Positions 32,511 to 43,410 of a DNA stretch of 64,000 nt are shown here, in pieces. A program made the translations under genes and the position numbers. Origin of the DNA: Exophiala sp. HKRS030 (lineage: Eukaryota; Ascomycota; Eurotiomycetes; Chaetothyriales; Herpotrichiellaceae). The notes beneath the pieces are model-generated. The model was given only the letters and a program-made list of their open reading frames with translations, had not been told where the DNA came from and ran no database searches. The stretch is taken from NCBI GenBank assembly GCA_023897205.1, contig JAHWDD010000002.1, positions 6,200,001 to 6,264,000 of the forward strand, written 5' to 3'. The number at the start of each line of letters is the position of its first letter. The stretch's first letter is position 1.

Positions 32511-33824
32511 ATGTCAATGCTAGCAGCCTTCATACCAGTCTTGTCTTGGGTTTTCCTCAATGCTGCAACATGCATTTTGCTTACAATTCCGCTTCGGCAA
32601 CGGACATATGGACTTCCTGCTCTATTGATACCGGCCGCAATCTCCTTCAAGACAATGCATTACCTGAGCCCTGTTCCTGGTCTCCCAGAATTATGGGGCA
32701 CCATCACATTGATTGGTCTGATTCACTTCACATCTCTGCTATATATTAAGAAATGGACTTTACGCACCGCGGATGAGGTCGGGAGAGCCCTAAGACCAAC
32801 CGACATCTGGTTCAACGCCAAAATGTGGACACGCTTGTACAAGGTCTCATTGAATCCTCGTTTTGTGAGAGTGCCATATAAGCATGTTGTTCCAGTCAAT
32901 CAAGGTACATTCGCTCAAGTCAAATCGACTGCAATCCATAGAAGCTTCTCGATGACCAGAGTCCATTGGTTGCTGCTCAAGATTGGAATGTTGTCCCTTC
33001 TCAACCGCCTTGTGACCGCCGAACTCTTGGGCACCATTAGCATGAGCGACTTTATGCCAGCCAAAACGGTCCTCCTTCGACGTCTTCTGCTCCTAGGTAT
33101 TCATCAAGCAGCCAACCCAGTCACACTTAAGGAGATCGCAATGCGCATCTGGTTCACCGTGAATGCGATTTGGGCACCAATAATTCTACTTGACAGTATT
33201 CACGTAGCCCTTACCATCTTCTTCATTTACGTCGTCCGTATTGACCTCCGCGACGACTGGCCGGATTTGTTCGGAAGTCCTTTAGAAGCATTTAGCCTTG
33301 GAGGATTTTGGATGTCGTATGTCGATCACGGATTCTAATTTTAGTTGACAGTCATGGCTAATGATATCACAAGGTTTTGGCACCGCTGTCATCTCAGTGG
33401 TTACAGCGACTATACCAAACTCCTGTTCGGTATTTTGCCGAGTTGGGTGGTACGAAACTTCGTGGTCAAGAAAACTCTCACGATTTTCTCATTGTTCCTG
33501 ATTTCAGGTCTGATTCATCAAGTGACGAGCTGGCAACTCGATCCAGACTGTAACGACTATGCAGACGTACAGTTTTTCTGTATAAATGCAGCAGCTGTGT
33601 GTCTGGAATCTGCAGTGCTCCCACGCGTACCTCCGGCTCGGACATCGTTGGACGACAAGCGTGACAAGGCAGGGAGCACCCGCATGAAGAGGGTACTGCG
33701 GGTTGCACTGCCCCGAGTTCGGGGTTATGTCTGGGTAATGAGCTTCTTCGTTTGGGTGATTCCAAAATGCTATTACCCGAGAGTCTATCATTCACTAAAT
33801 CGACAGTTACAAGCGAGTGAATGA
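32511..33824 (+). CDS. Wax-synthase-like membrane acyltransferase (MBOAT family)
   Basis: Exon 1 32511-33316, exon 2 33374-33824, about 418 residues. The protein has roughly eight hydrophobic segments. The conserved wax synthase block LFGSPLEAFSL..FW-x-S-FWHR is produced only after removing a 57-nt intron with GTATGT donor; without it, stops follow. The putative catalytic His lies in SGLIHQVTSW. Fungal relatives acetylate terpenoid or other lipophilic alcohols, often in secondary metabolism. Start: first in-frame ATG at 32511 (another at 32517). Frame is intact. Confidence 0.83.
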
Positions 33825-34526
33825 GGGTACAATTTGACCCTCTCACACATGGAGAGAAGAAACCGTTTGCGTCGGGTTGCAAACTGTCTAGACTTCTGAC
33901 AACTCTGTGATATCAAGGTTCTGGATTGTCCTAGTACTTTTGAGAATCATGCATCGCAACTGACAGAAAACAAAAAGGTGGAGATTATCATGTATTTAAC
34001 TAGAGGTGGAGAAATATGTTGGTGAATCCCAGGCTGCCCCATGTTGCTCCTGGTATGCGGACCTTAGGATGTCCTAGGTTCCAAGCTCGCCTTTCTGCCC
34101 CGACTTGGCTCTCCTAAGACCAACCTCATACCCTTATAGATACCCACATACGCCTCCTAATGGAGCTTTGTGACGGAGTCGTGGGACGATATTTTTCAGT
34201 CACAGACGATAACATGCTTTGGGGTGATTCATGCCACCATAGCCTTGTCAGCTGAAATCCCTCCCCTGCTGGCTCACGAAGCATCTACCAGAACGCAGCC
34301 AAAGCAATTCCAGCTCGTACAAATATGCCGATCGCGGAATTGTCGCAATCTCAAATACCGAAGGACCCTCATCGGCGTTGAAGCTATGGGTTTTGCACAG
34401 CGGGGGCCCTCCATAGAAGACCGATAGGGCTTTGGCTGATTCATGCCAGAATAGCACAGTACAGACCCTACAACTCATGGAGTGGGCTCATTGACCATAA
34501 TATCTCTGGCTTAAAACGTTTTAGAA
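33825..34526. other. Convergent intergenic spacer
   Basis: 700 bp between converging genes. Only short frames; nothing recognised. Confidence 0.55.
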
Positions 34527-36096
34527 TCACCTGATTGTTATGTCCCAATATCCATTTGCAGGGGATCGTACAGTACGATTGTCGTAAGTGCCGGGGCTGA
34601 GTGGACTGGGATCTGGCATTTCGAGGTAATCCCTGGGATGGGGATATGGAGTCTTTGTCTCCTGCGGCTGCGGGTCGTTCCGTACCTCGGCCTCAGCCTC
34701 GAGAAAGTCATGTGTGGATGTATCAGCCATGACAACATCTGGCTGGTCCTGACCTTGGCGATACTGTCGCTTCTTCAAACATTGGTAGATGGGATAACCT
34801 CCGACGACAAGCATCGCAAGGGCAGCGAAAATTGCCCCAATGATAAGCCCAAGTTTCCTCGCCAGTGACATACCGCTGGCAGTCGACGGAGTTGAAGTCG
34901 TTTGCTCGGTTGGTGCACTCGACGTCTCTACCGGTGGACCGAGAAGAGTAGTAGCGCTGTTGCTGGTCGTTGGTCCGGCCGTGGGTGTTGCAGAGGTCGT
35001 GGAAGATGATGGCGACGGGGCACCAGAGCAGAAGAAGGCTCCTGCAATCCTTCCTTCCTTTTCAAGCCTTTCGAAAGGTGAACAGTCGATGAACTTGGTG
35101 CTTTGAATAAACACATCACCCCCGACAGTGCGAAGAGAGGGAAAGGAAGCCAGTCTGTTTACCATAATCTCAGTCAGAAATCTACAAGATCGCTTCAATT
35201 TCCTGGACACACTTACCCAGTGAAAGAACCGGAGATATACAAATCGCCCTCGATGGTCTCCAGCCTTGGTGCCTTCAACGACGTGAAAGTTGCATTGTAT
35301 ATAGAAAAGGAGCCATTGACAGTAGCCAGCACAGGAATGAATAAAGATGCGCAGTCCCCGACTTGCAATGTGCCCCCAACTGTTACCAACAAAGGCAACT
35401 TGACGTTCAACCGTGTCTCATTGCCTCTGATGATAACGTTTGGTGCCCAAGGCTCCATCCACAAAGTTTCGACAATGTCCAGCTGAACATCCTCGAGAGA
35501 AGTGTTTTCCAGGAAAAGTGTATACACAGAATTTATCCTGGGTAACGTCGTCAGTTGCGTGTCCTTTATGTAGACCGCGTAACCTGCGATCTCCAGCTCA
35601 GGTGACATATCGATCTCTGCAAGTGCCGGGAGTGTGATCATCGCAAGGTATTCTAGGCTTTTCAATTCTCCCATGTTCAGGTTTGACAGGCGCGTGTTAT
35701 TCTGCAGATTTAAAGCAACTGCAGATCTCAAAGCCGGCAAGTCGATCGTCTCAATCGTGCTGTTTAAAACGGTAATGGACCCGTTGACTCTTTCGAGTGT
35801 CCTGCTTCGAAGTCCGGGCATATGCGAAATCTTTTCTACCCATATAGCTCCACTGACGGAGCTAAGTCCGTCAAGGTCTAGGATATCAGAAAAGCTTTCT
35901 TGGACGATGATGTTACCCTCAAGACGCATACAGTTCTCGATGGTATCGCGAAGGTCGTCGCTGTTATAGACCAGTAGATCTCCGGTGCAACCTGCTCGAT
36001 ATGCCTTTAGCCTGCATAATACAGTTCTAGATGAACAAACTTACTGAGGACCCGATGTACTATGAGAGTTGTCAAGAAGATCAGTAGAGGCAACAT
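34527..36096 (-). CDS. Ecm33/Sps2-like L-domain surface protein with membrane anchor and tail
   Basis: Exons 36096-36045, 35991-35217 and 35154-34527, about 484 residues. A signal peptide (MLPLLIFLTTLIVHRVLS) precedes CTGDLLV and a series of short leucine-rich beta-strand repeats of the receptor L-domain type, as in fungal Ecm33/Sps2 cell wall proteins, with several N-x-S/T sites. A Ser/Thr/Pro-rich stalk (~310-370) leads to a transmembrane helix (LGLIIGAIFAALAMLVVGGY, ~375-397) followed by a basic stop-transfer and an ~87-residue cytosolic tail with Tyr and Pro. Ecm33 proteins are normally GPI-anchored, so the tail is unusual. Introns have GTAAGT donors; exon 2 ends in phase 2 and joins to CTGGCTTCC, keeping the L-domain frame. 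Confidence 0.82.
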
Positions 36097-36630
36097 GTTG
36101 CACACCCGCCGTGCTATGCTCTCTATCACTATTCGTCTAGACCTCGAGCTCGAACAGTAAATCTGGCACACAGCGTCACTGCAATTTTATCGGCTCAGAA
36201 TGATGTAGAAAAGGTGCTTCATGATTGTGGAAGACTCTCCCCGTGGTTGCCACCGCAGGGTGCTTATGTACTGTCAATTGGCACGACTAGGCTTCAGTTA
36301 GGCTCTCTTGTTTGCGTTGTACAGAGACTTGCCTTTTTGCACGACATCCAGCGGCCGCCTCAGGCACTGTAAAAGGACCATTGATCGTGGTTGGCAGAGA
36401 TTTCATGTTGTCCAAGTCAGCCTGTAGGATGCACCTAAAAACCACGAAGATCGACGCGGGATAAAAGGGGAAATGGAAGTAGAGTTTTAGGAATGCGATT
36501 TCTGATCAAGGATAAAAGAGAATGGAGCAACACATGGAGGGTATCAATGATTCGCAGATTTGCTGGTATTAGTGAGATGTATGGCTCATATGAGTTGGCA
36601 TGCCTGTCTTCTTTGAGAAAAGTAGATGGG
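36097..36630. other. Intergenic, no gene seen
   Basis: Promoter of the Ecm33-like gene and 3' region of the permease gene. The minus frame continuing to 36435 is the wrong frame of the permease 3' part. Confidence 0.5.
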
Positions 36631-38432
36631 TCACAAGAACTTCTCCATTCGGTGTCTGAATCCCTTCTTTTCACCTGTTGCCTCAGTTTCCAAGCCACTG
36701 CCACTGCCACTTTCCTCTGGAGAAAGACCTGTGATTTCGCCTCGCTCGGCAAAGATTTCATCCGGTCGTACCGCTCGTTCAATGAAGGTTGACCGTGCAG
36801 GGAACACAAATGACAAAATGGTGTACACCAAAGCAGTGCCGACAAAACCCAACAACCAGCCAAATTGGTATGGGTGAATCCCAACACCAACATCGACGTC
36901 GCTATTGATACCATTGATGAATCCAGGTAAACTGGGGGCCATGCCGGCCAAGAATGCCACAATCGCTCTCCAGTTGACGCCCCTTTGTATCGGTAGATGC
37001 CGTGTGGCTTGTAAAGCTCGAGGGTGTCGTACTTCCTCTTATGGACAACATAGAAGTCGAAGACCATGATTGCTGCGATCGGACCTAGGAAGATGGCATA
37101 TGCAGCCATGAAGTTCAAGAAGCTTCCCGCCGATGCAAGGATCTTCCATGGGACCAACGCCCAACATACGACCGCGCAGATAAGTTGGCCTCTCCTGATA
37201 TTGATGTATCGAGGGCTAATGCCATGAGGTCATGAGCCGCTGACAAACTGTTCGCAGAGATGTTAACACCCAAGGCCGCCAATGCAAAAGAAAAGGCGGC
37301 AAAAAACTTCGCTGCTCGGTTGTCCCAATGGCCGACAAGTGCCATTGGATCCCACTCGACGACGCCATAGTGATAACCACCAGCGGAAGAGGCGGTGATA
37401 CCAATAAAGGCAATAAAAGTAAAGAAGAGAGGGAGCATTGGAACATAGATGCATTGCCACTTGACTGAAACCCGGGAGAATCGCGAAAAGTCGGACTGAT
37501 TGACGGAGAGAGTGGCAAAGTTTCCAATGACAGAAGTCAACGAGGACAAGAAAGCCCAGCTGTACGCGCTACCAGAAACAGTAGGTTTCTGACCATCAAA
37601 GAGATGACCACCTCCACTGGTAGCAAGACCCCAGATCATGATCGCGACCCATGCAGCAGGCACAATTATTGACTTGGCCATGAAAAGAAACCGCAGTTGG
37701 TTCGGGTGCATAAAAAGAAATGGTAGCTGTCCTAGCCAGAAGAGAAAGAATGAAATCATGGTTGCATCGTCAATGCCCTGAGACTCGGGGATGTGGTTCT
37801 TCAGAGTCAAGAATGAAGGCCAAATGGCGCCAACCATGACACGAACAGTATTTGCTCCGTTCATGGTTTGAATTGCAAACCAGAAGATGGCGAGAATGGC
37901 ACGAGAGATTATGGCGACATAAGACCCCCAGAATCCCCAGCTGGCGCGCGCGATGACTGGGAAAGGTACATGGTGAAGCACACCGATGGCTCCGTTGAGC
38001 GCGATCACCCAAGAGATGATGAAGAAAGCGAGGGCGACGATACCCAGACTTTCACGCCATGTCAAGCCAACAGCGATGATACCGGCAGCAAACTGCCACG
38101 TAGCGGCGTTGAACTAAGGACTGTTAGCACAATCATCTAGAAGGATTTGTCAAATGCTCCTCACGGCATCAGATATCCAATAGCTGATGAAAGAAGTCAC
38201 ACCCCATTTCCTCCTGGCCGGGGGACTGGGTCCAAGTCTTTGTTTGTCCTAGGGTTCGATTTGATATCAGCTTGGGCTTACGCAGGGAAATTTGCGTGAG
38301 TGGTCGTGGACCGTGCATCAGTTGCGCAAACAGAAGACCGACATACCATCTTTCATTGCCCTCAGCAAATGCGGAAACAGGCTGATCAACCTTGAGATGA
38401 GGCCTCTCGATTCTGGGAATTTGAAACTTCAT
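36631..38432 (-). CDS. NCS1 permease (allantoin/uracil type), frame broken three times
   Basis: Exons 38432-38347, 38248-38165 and 38113-36631, about 551 residues with three single-base breaks bridged. The N-terminus keeps the family pattern (FAEGNERW|TNKDLDPVPP...WGVTSFISYWISDA|FNAATWQFAAG), and helices include WGFWGSYVAI, the NQSDFSRF motif and PRYINIRRGQ. This is the NCS1 family of nucleobase/allantoin symporters (Fur4/Dal4 group), plasma membrane, about twelve helices. The breaks lie at G/C runs 38220-38224, 37213-37215 and 36980-36983; each is repaired by one base and the protein is conserved on both sides. Intron donors are GTATGT and GTGAGG. A GATA-type site is upstream. Confidence 0.88.
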
Positions 38433-41003
38433 CCTCGCGACAGATTGAGACACGAGACTCGCCGTCGTCAATAGAATAAGATGAATGTCGAAGTCATCTC
38501 AGCTTGTGGGAGTCAAACCCCATATGTATTTAGCCGAGAGCACAGACCTAGGTATACCGTGCCGCCAGACGGTCTGTTGTCAGGACGGGATTTCCTTATC
38601 TAGCCAAGAAGCAAAGAGCTTGTAATAATGGTATCACGACATGAGGGTCTTTGGGACGGGTGGCGATCACTCTCACGCGATGATGGCCTGGGATACCTGA
38701 TAGACCACGTTTTGTGGAGGGATGAAATGGGGCCATGGACTTTCGAAAGGCTTTGGCATATCGCAAATGGCATAGTGTTTCCTTATCGCAGTTGATGCCT
38801 GCACTTCTTGGGAAGTGGTTTGGCGAACTCCGCATACAGACCACATTCATCGATGCCATGCGATGCCATGCAATGCCCAGTCGTGCCAGTGTCTGCCCAG
38901 AAGATAAGGACAATAAGGGGAGCCTTTTCCCGTAGTCTAGACTCCATTGGGCAGGTCTATAACGGGAGGATACTAGGACAGGCTGTAGGGGCAAGGGGTT
39001 CGATGGTTCATAGAGGCTTGACGGATGGGGAGTGGGATGTTATCAAGTCCGATGGCGGAGTTCTCCTTCTCATCCTGTCAGCTTAAGCTGTGCCGCACAA
39101 AGAATATCCTACCTGGTGATGGGCAGTCTTACAGCCAACGACCTCTCTGACGAGCCGCATTGTTTCTGATGAGAGCCTCATCCAGGTTACACTCTACCAG
39201 ATCTTTCATTATTGTGCCTGATTGAGCCAAGTTTTTAATTTCTGTGCCTGGATGATTGGCACGGAATGCAACACTTGCAGAAATTAGTTGAACCACCGTC
39301 GAGATTCACATCCAAGCCCAATTATTTGGATAGGCGTAGGACCAGCCTTGGGAGATTTTCTGATGGCCTTCCAGCCTCGTACCCTAGTGTTCTGTAGCAT
39401 GTATGGGGCTTTTTTTGAACAAGTATCAACCACACTTGGTCATTGGTCTTGAGCGGGATGTAAAATTGGTATACAAAATGAAGATCGGCTCGGGTGTTGA
39501 GATTTTTGTTGAATGATGCTCGTGGTGGATTGTAGCCTCAAGCACTGTTGATTCTACCCGAGGGTCGACACCAAAACAAGTGACTCCGCCACTGGAGATC
39601 AATCTACTGTACAGCAAAACTCGCGACCGGGGTTTCTAGCGGAGATCAATTCCGTCCTCATTGCTCTGCTTCCAGCCAAAGGGTGACTCGCGAGTCTTAA
39701 ATCCCGTGCGCTGACGCGGGAGAAACGCCAACAGGAACTACTAAGCAGACCCTGGAGCTGACGATATCTCACTAACCAGAAGCAAAGGTCTCAGGATTCT
39801 TGCAAATTTCAGCCACTCACCAAATGATTCGTCGACTGATCGGCTCACCAATAGTGAGAAATCAGGTCTCGAGGTGGAAGACAGTCACGACAGTGTGGAC
39901 GTTCAGCCTTGCGCCTGATCATCTCACGTATGCTCACGTGTGTTCGCTCGAACGTCAGACAAAATACAAACCAGCATTACAAGGAGACTTGAACCCGGAC
40001 AAGTTATTAAATGTTGTATTCGAGATGTATGAAGATATTCTCCTTGGAAGGACAAACAAAACCTTTGATCTTCAATGACTATGACACGAAACTTGCAGAA
40101 AGGGAGAATGTTCTTTACTTCGGAGCTCATGTGCGTGCCTCTTCAGGCAAAAGCCGAGAATCCCGAAGCTACTACGTCATCGCCCGCCGAAAAGCCAAAT
40201 CACACGTCAACCACCACGTCGGGCAGGCTGAGGGTGAGCAATAAACATTGTGCTTCCTCCAAACTAAAAACTTGTGTCCAGCTGACAAGCTCAACTCGGC
40301 TGACTGATGTGTTGCTTGACTTGCTTAATGCCTCTCGGGTCCTGGTCCAGCCCCTGCTGTTCCCTGGAGGCGCCTGTCGGCGCCCAATCACCACATCCGG
40401 GAGTATTCGCACAATTATGACGGATCGTCCGGGAGTCCAGCACGCTGCAAACACCTCAGATCAGCGAATCCCGTACGCAAGGCTCTGTTAGTCAATCTGA
40501 TCGAGCTACGAGCGGTTGATCGCTTGACTGCCACGATTCGCTCGAGACTTGCGTCTCTCATTGCGGGAAAGACTACGGCCAAATCAGGAATCTTTCGTTG
40601 TACGATTGTCCCTCGTCTCTCGCCCCGCGGCCCAAGGTAGGGTAATGGACATACCATTTGGATGATCCTTTTCTTGCCATTACTGTTGCTTATGTGTTAG
40701 GTGGGTATGCGGCACCTTTGAACTCTACTACTCTTAAGCTGCTCCGTGGTTCCCCTCCGGTTTGTTCGCTACAAAGTCACTGACATTTGTCTTTTCCATT
40801 GCTCCTCATAACTCCTTCTTGGATTTGACTACTGCAATTTGAACATCGCTTTGATCAATACTTCTAGACTGGTGCCCCAGTCCTAGACTCCGCAATTTTG
40901 CCATCGGGTCAATACTCGGCAAGCTCGTTCACCACAGACCATGCCTGTCATCTGGGGGCTAGACCTTCGGGACTTGCAATGGGCCAAGTTCAAAAGCTCA
41001 TAC
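38433..41003. other. 2.6 kb region without a convincing gene
   Basis: Between divergent genes (NCS1 permease, minus; 4-TM protein, plus). All open frames are short and none carries a recognisable domain. A small 10-bp direct repeat (GATGCCATGC unit) lies at 38851-38878. The 40400-41000 part is pyrimidine-rich and may be the leader of the downstream gene. Confidence 0.5.
38596..38601 (-). promoter_or_regulatory. Candidate GATA site upstream of the NCS1 permease
   Basis: TTATCT on the plus strand reads AGATAA on the gene strand, ~165 bp upstream of the start. It fits the HGATAR consensus of AreA/Nit2-type regulators of nitrogen uptake genes. A single six-base word is weak evidence by itself. 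Confidence 0.35.
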
Positions 41004-41928
41004 ATGTTTGGCAACAAAGACTATCATCTACGACGAACAAAATTCGTAGTTTACCAGGTTGCCATGTTATGTTGTGTGGTTTCTGAGTCCATCGGAACTG
41101 CAGCATTATCAGGTGAGTAACCCCTCCGTGATTTATGCATCGTCATATTTCACCCTATGGCACCCTATTCCACCAACCGGGATCTAATCTCCATCTACCA
41201 GACTACGTCGATCAGCAATCTGATATCGAGAGACTACATTCATCAGCAAGTGTCCACAACGACGACTTCGTCGGTATCGCCTCATACAATATCTTCGTTG
41301 GGGTTGCCGTCGCCACCATCTTCGGTGCCGCCTTCTTCTTCGACTTATTTTTCCCCGAGCGTTACGAACCCAAGAATATTCGATGGGCATGGAGAATCAG
41401 TGCATTGGTGGTCACAGTCATGACTTTCGCCGATGCCCTTGCATTCACCGTCATCGTTGCCACAGGCAATGCCTGGATCTCGGCCGATTCCGAAGACGCT
41501 GCACGCATTGCTCGGGAAAAGCTGAGTCCGCCCCTCCGGTATCGTGACAATGGTCGAGCCATTGCCAGTACCGTCTTTTTATGGCTCGGTCTAGTGGGAA
41601 CCATCGGCAGGTAAGCATCTCCACCAAACAATCTCTCGCTGCTCGTTCCCTGTATAGCCAAAGCCCGCTGTCACCCTTCCATTATCATCTCCCCAGCCAC
41701 AAAGAATCAAACTCATAGACTAACACACACCCCTTCGTTAGCTGCATAATCTTGTGGCGCTACTATGCCCATCTCGATCTTTACGGACCCAAGTCACACA
41801 GCGCACGTCTACGAGAGGACATCAACAAGACCAATATAACCACTGAACGCGTCTCGCCTCAACGCGAAACCCATCGCCAGACCCTACGCCACCAGGCCGC
41901 TCTCAACATGAGGAACCCTAGGGTATAG
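41004..41928 (+). CDS. Conserved four-helix membrane protein of unknown function
   Basis: Exons 41004-41112, 41202-41610 and 41742-41928, giving 234 residues. Four hydrophobic segments are seen: residues ~14-36, ~65-88, ~102-128 and ~160-188, with a charged C-terminal tail. Splicing is supported by GTGAGT and GTAAGC donors and by continuity of the fourth helix across the second intron (WLGLVGTIGS|CIILWRYY). The organisation resembles small uncharacterised membrane proteins common in filamentous ascomycetes. I cannot name a function. The start is the first ATG giving an N-terminal helix. Confidence 0.75.
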
Positions 41929-43410
41929 AAGGCGAGATTTGTCGGATTCACGTCTACCAGCTACCAGTGCCCTACCTAGCAGCAATAAGACTCGCTCGAT
42001 TCTAATGACTCTTGGCCCATGGCTAATGGCCACCTCTCCCATACTTTGAATCAATCATCCGACCATCGCCGCCACCTTCTTTCTCCTCCCTCCCTACACC
42101 TCCACTTTCCGCGGCTTTGTATTCCTACAAACCACAACCCAAGTGTAGCATATCAACCAAAGGCGTAAAGGCGTCGTTGGGAACGCCAGCGCGACACAAA
42201 GTGCACATCCTTGATCTACCGCTCATGTCAGGTAGAGGCCGGGTCGGGCGAGGCCAGACCAGGGCAGGACACATCCACACAAGAAAAAGGAAACCAGGAG
42301 ACTTTCGCGGCCACAAGAATATGCGGAGAGTCTCTCTATTTAGTAAGATAGATAGATCTAGTTAGTTATTTAGTCTGCCACCGGCGAGCAATTAAAGCCC
42401 CGTGGCACCGGGGGAATACGGGTTTTACTGAGAATCTCTCCGGTGTTTATGGATGTATGTATGTACTTACCCTTGACACATAAGTCAATACAATGATGGA
42501 CAAGCATACGTAAATCGCTTCTAACTACCTTAATTACCATTTCGCCTCGAGTTTCTATTCTTCCCTCTCTGCTTCACTTCCTCCATCTAGCCGCGCTTCG
42601 GAGAAAAGAGACCAACGAGAAATCTAGCCGGGGGCTTTTTTTAATCTGCACGTGGAGAGTCCATTCATTGCCAGATCCAGATCCAGATCCAAAATCTCGA
42701 TCCCTCTGTAGACTGTCCCGGCCGGGGAGAATGAATGGAAAGAGTTTAGTACACGGAAGGCGAAGCCTGAAGGGCATGCATGTAAACATGTATAATATAA
42801 TGATGTTAGCACGTGTATGTCAGTTATGCGCTCACTATGCACCATGCACGAGCATGAGCAAAATGCCTCCAAAGAGTGCCTTGGGCTTGTCAGCTCAAAC
42901 CTCTCAATTGTCTTATTGTCTTAAGTCAGTGAGGACCGAACCGTCACTTGATAATGAGCTGGTGAACACTGGTTTCGTCAGTTGATGCTTGGAAGAGTAA
43001 CTAGTGATTTCGGCTTGGCCTAACTAGCTAGGCTTTGTGAAGAAATTCTATAGTCATGCGATAGTCAGGAGATCTTTCTGAGGTGCTGATTCGAGGAACA
43101 AAATTGCCAAGGGGCGGTACGTGGCAGTACCAAGGTGGTTCGTAGTTCGCTTATCTCGCGTGTCTATTTGAGATGTCTATCATTTGTTCCCAACAGCATC
43201 TGTCTAAGACAGATCGGGGGTCTGTGCCTGGTTCCTGATCACCGCGTGCTATGCAAGAATGCAGATAATCTGCGAATCCGGCAGAAGTTGCCAATCCGAC
43301 CAGCTGCCCGTTGCTGCTCGAACACTCAGAGCATTGCATTTGGTTCCACCCGTAATTCACAAAGTACAAAGTGTACAAAGGCCTTCCCGCTCGATGCGCT
43401 GAAACTTCAA
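41929..43410. other. Convergent intergenic spacer, 1.5 kb
   Basis: Between the 4-TM gene and UFD2, which converge. It contains a CCAGAT hexanucleotide run at 42671-42690 and short GATA-rich words near 42340-42370. No coding segment recognised. Confidence 0.55.
42671..42690. repeat. CCAGAT microsatellite
   Basis: Just over three copies of CCAGAT in intergenic DNA. Confidence 0.8.

Noticed and set aside
35155..35216. A frameshift in the Ecm33-like gene
   Set aside because: Choosing the donor one base later (ACTGG|GTAAGT) and the acceptor AACAG gives a normal 62-nt intron with correct phase, so no break is needed.
36435..37157. Separate small membrane protein genes within the NCS1 permease region
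   Set aside because: They are successive frames of one transporter; the pieces line up with the family in order.
15770..38432. PhoD, amidase and NCS1 genes as pseudogenes
   Set aside because: Only same-sign single-base changes at G/C runs, I noticed no nonsense changes, conserved motifs intact, and the same kind of change in PUF6. Sequence error is more likely, though not proven.
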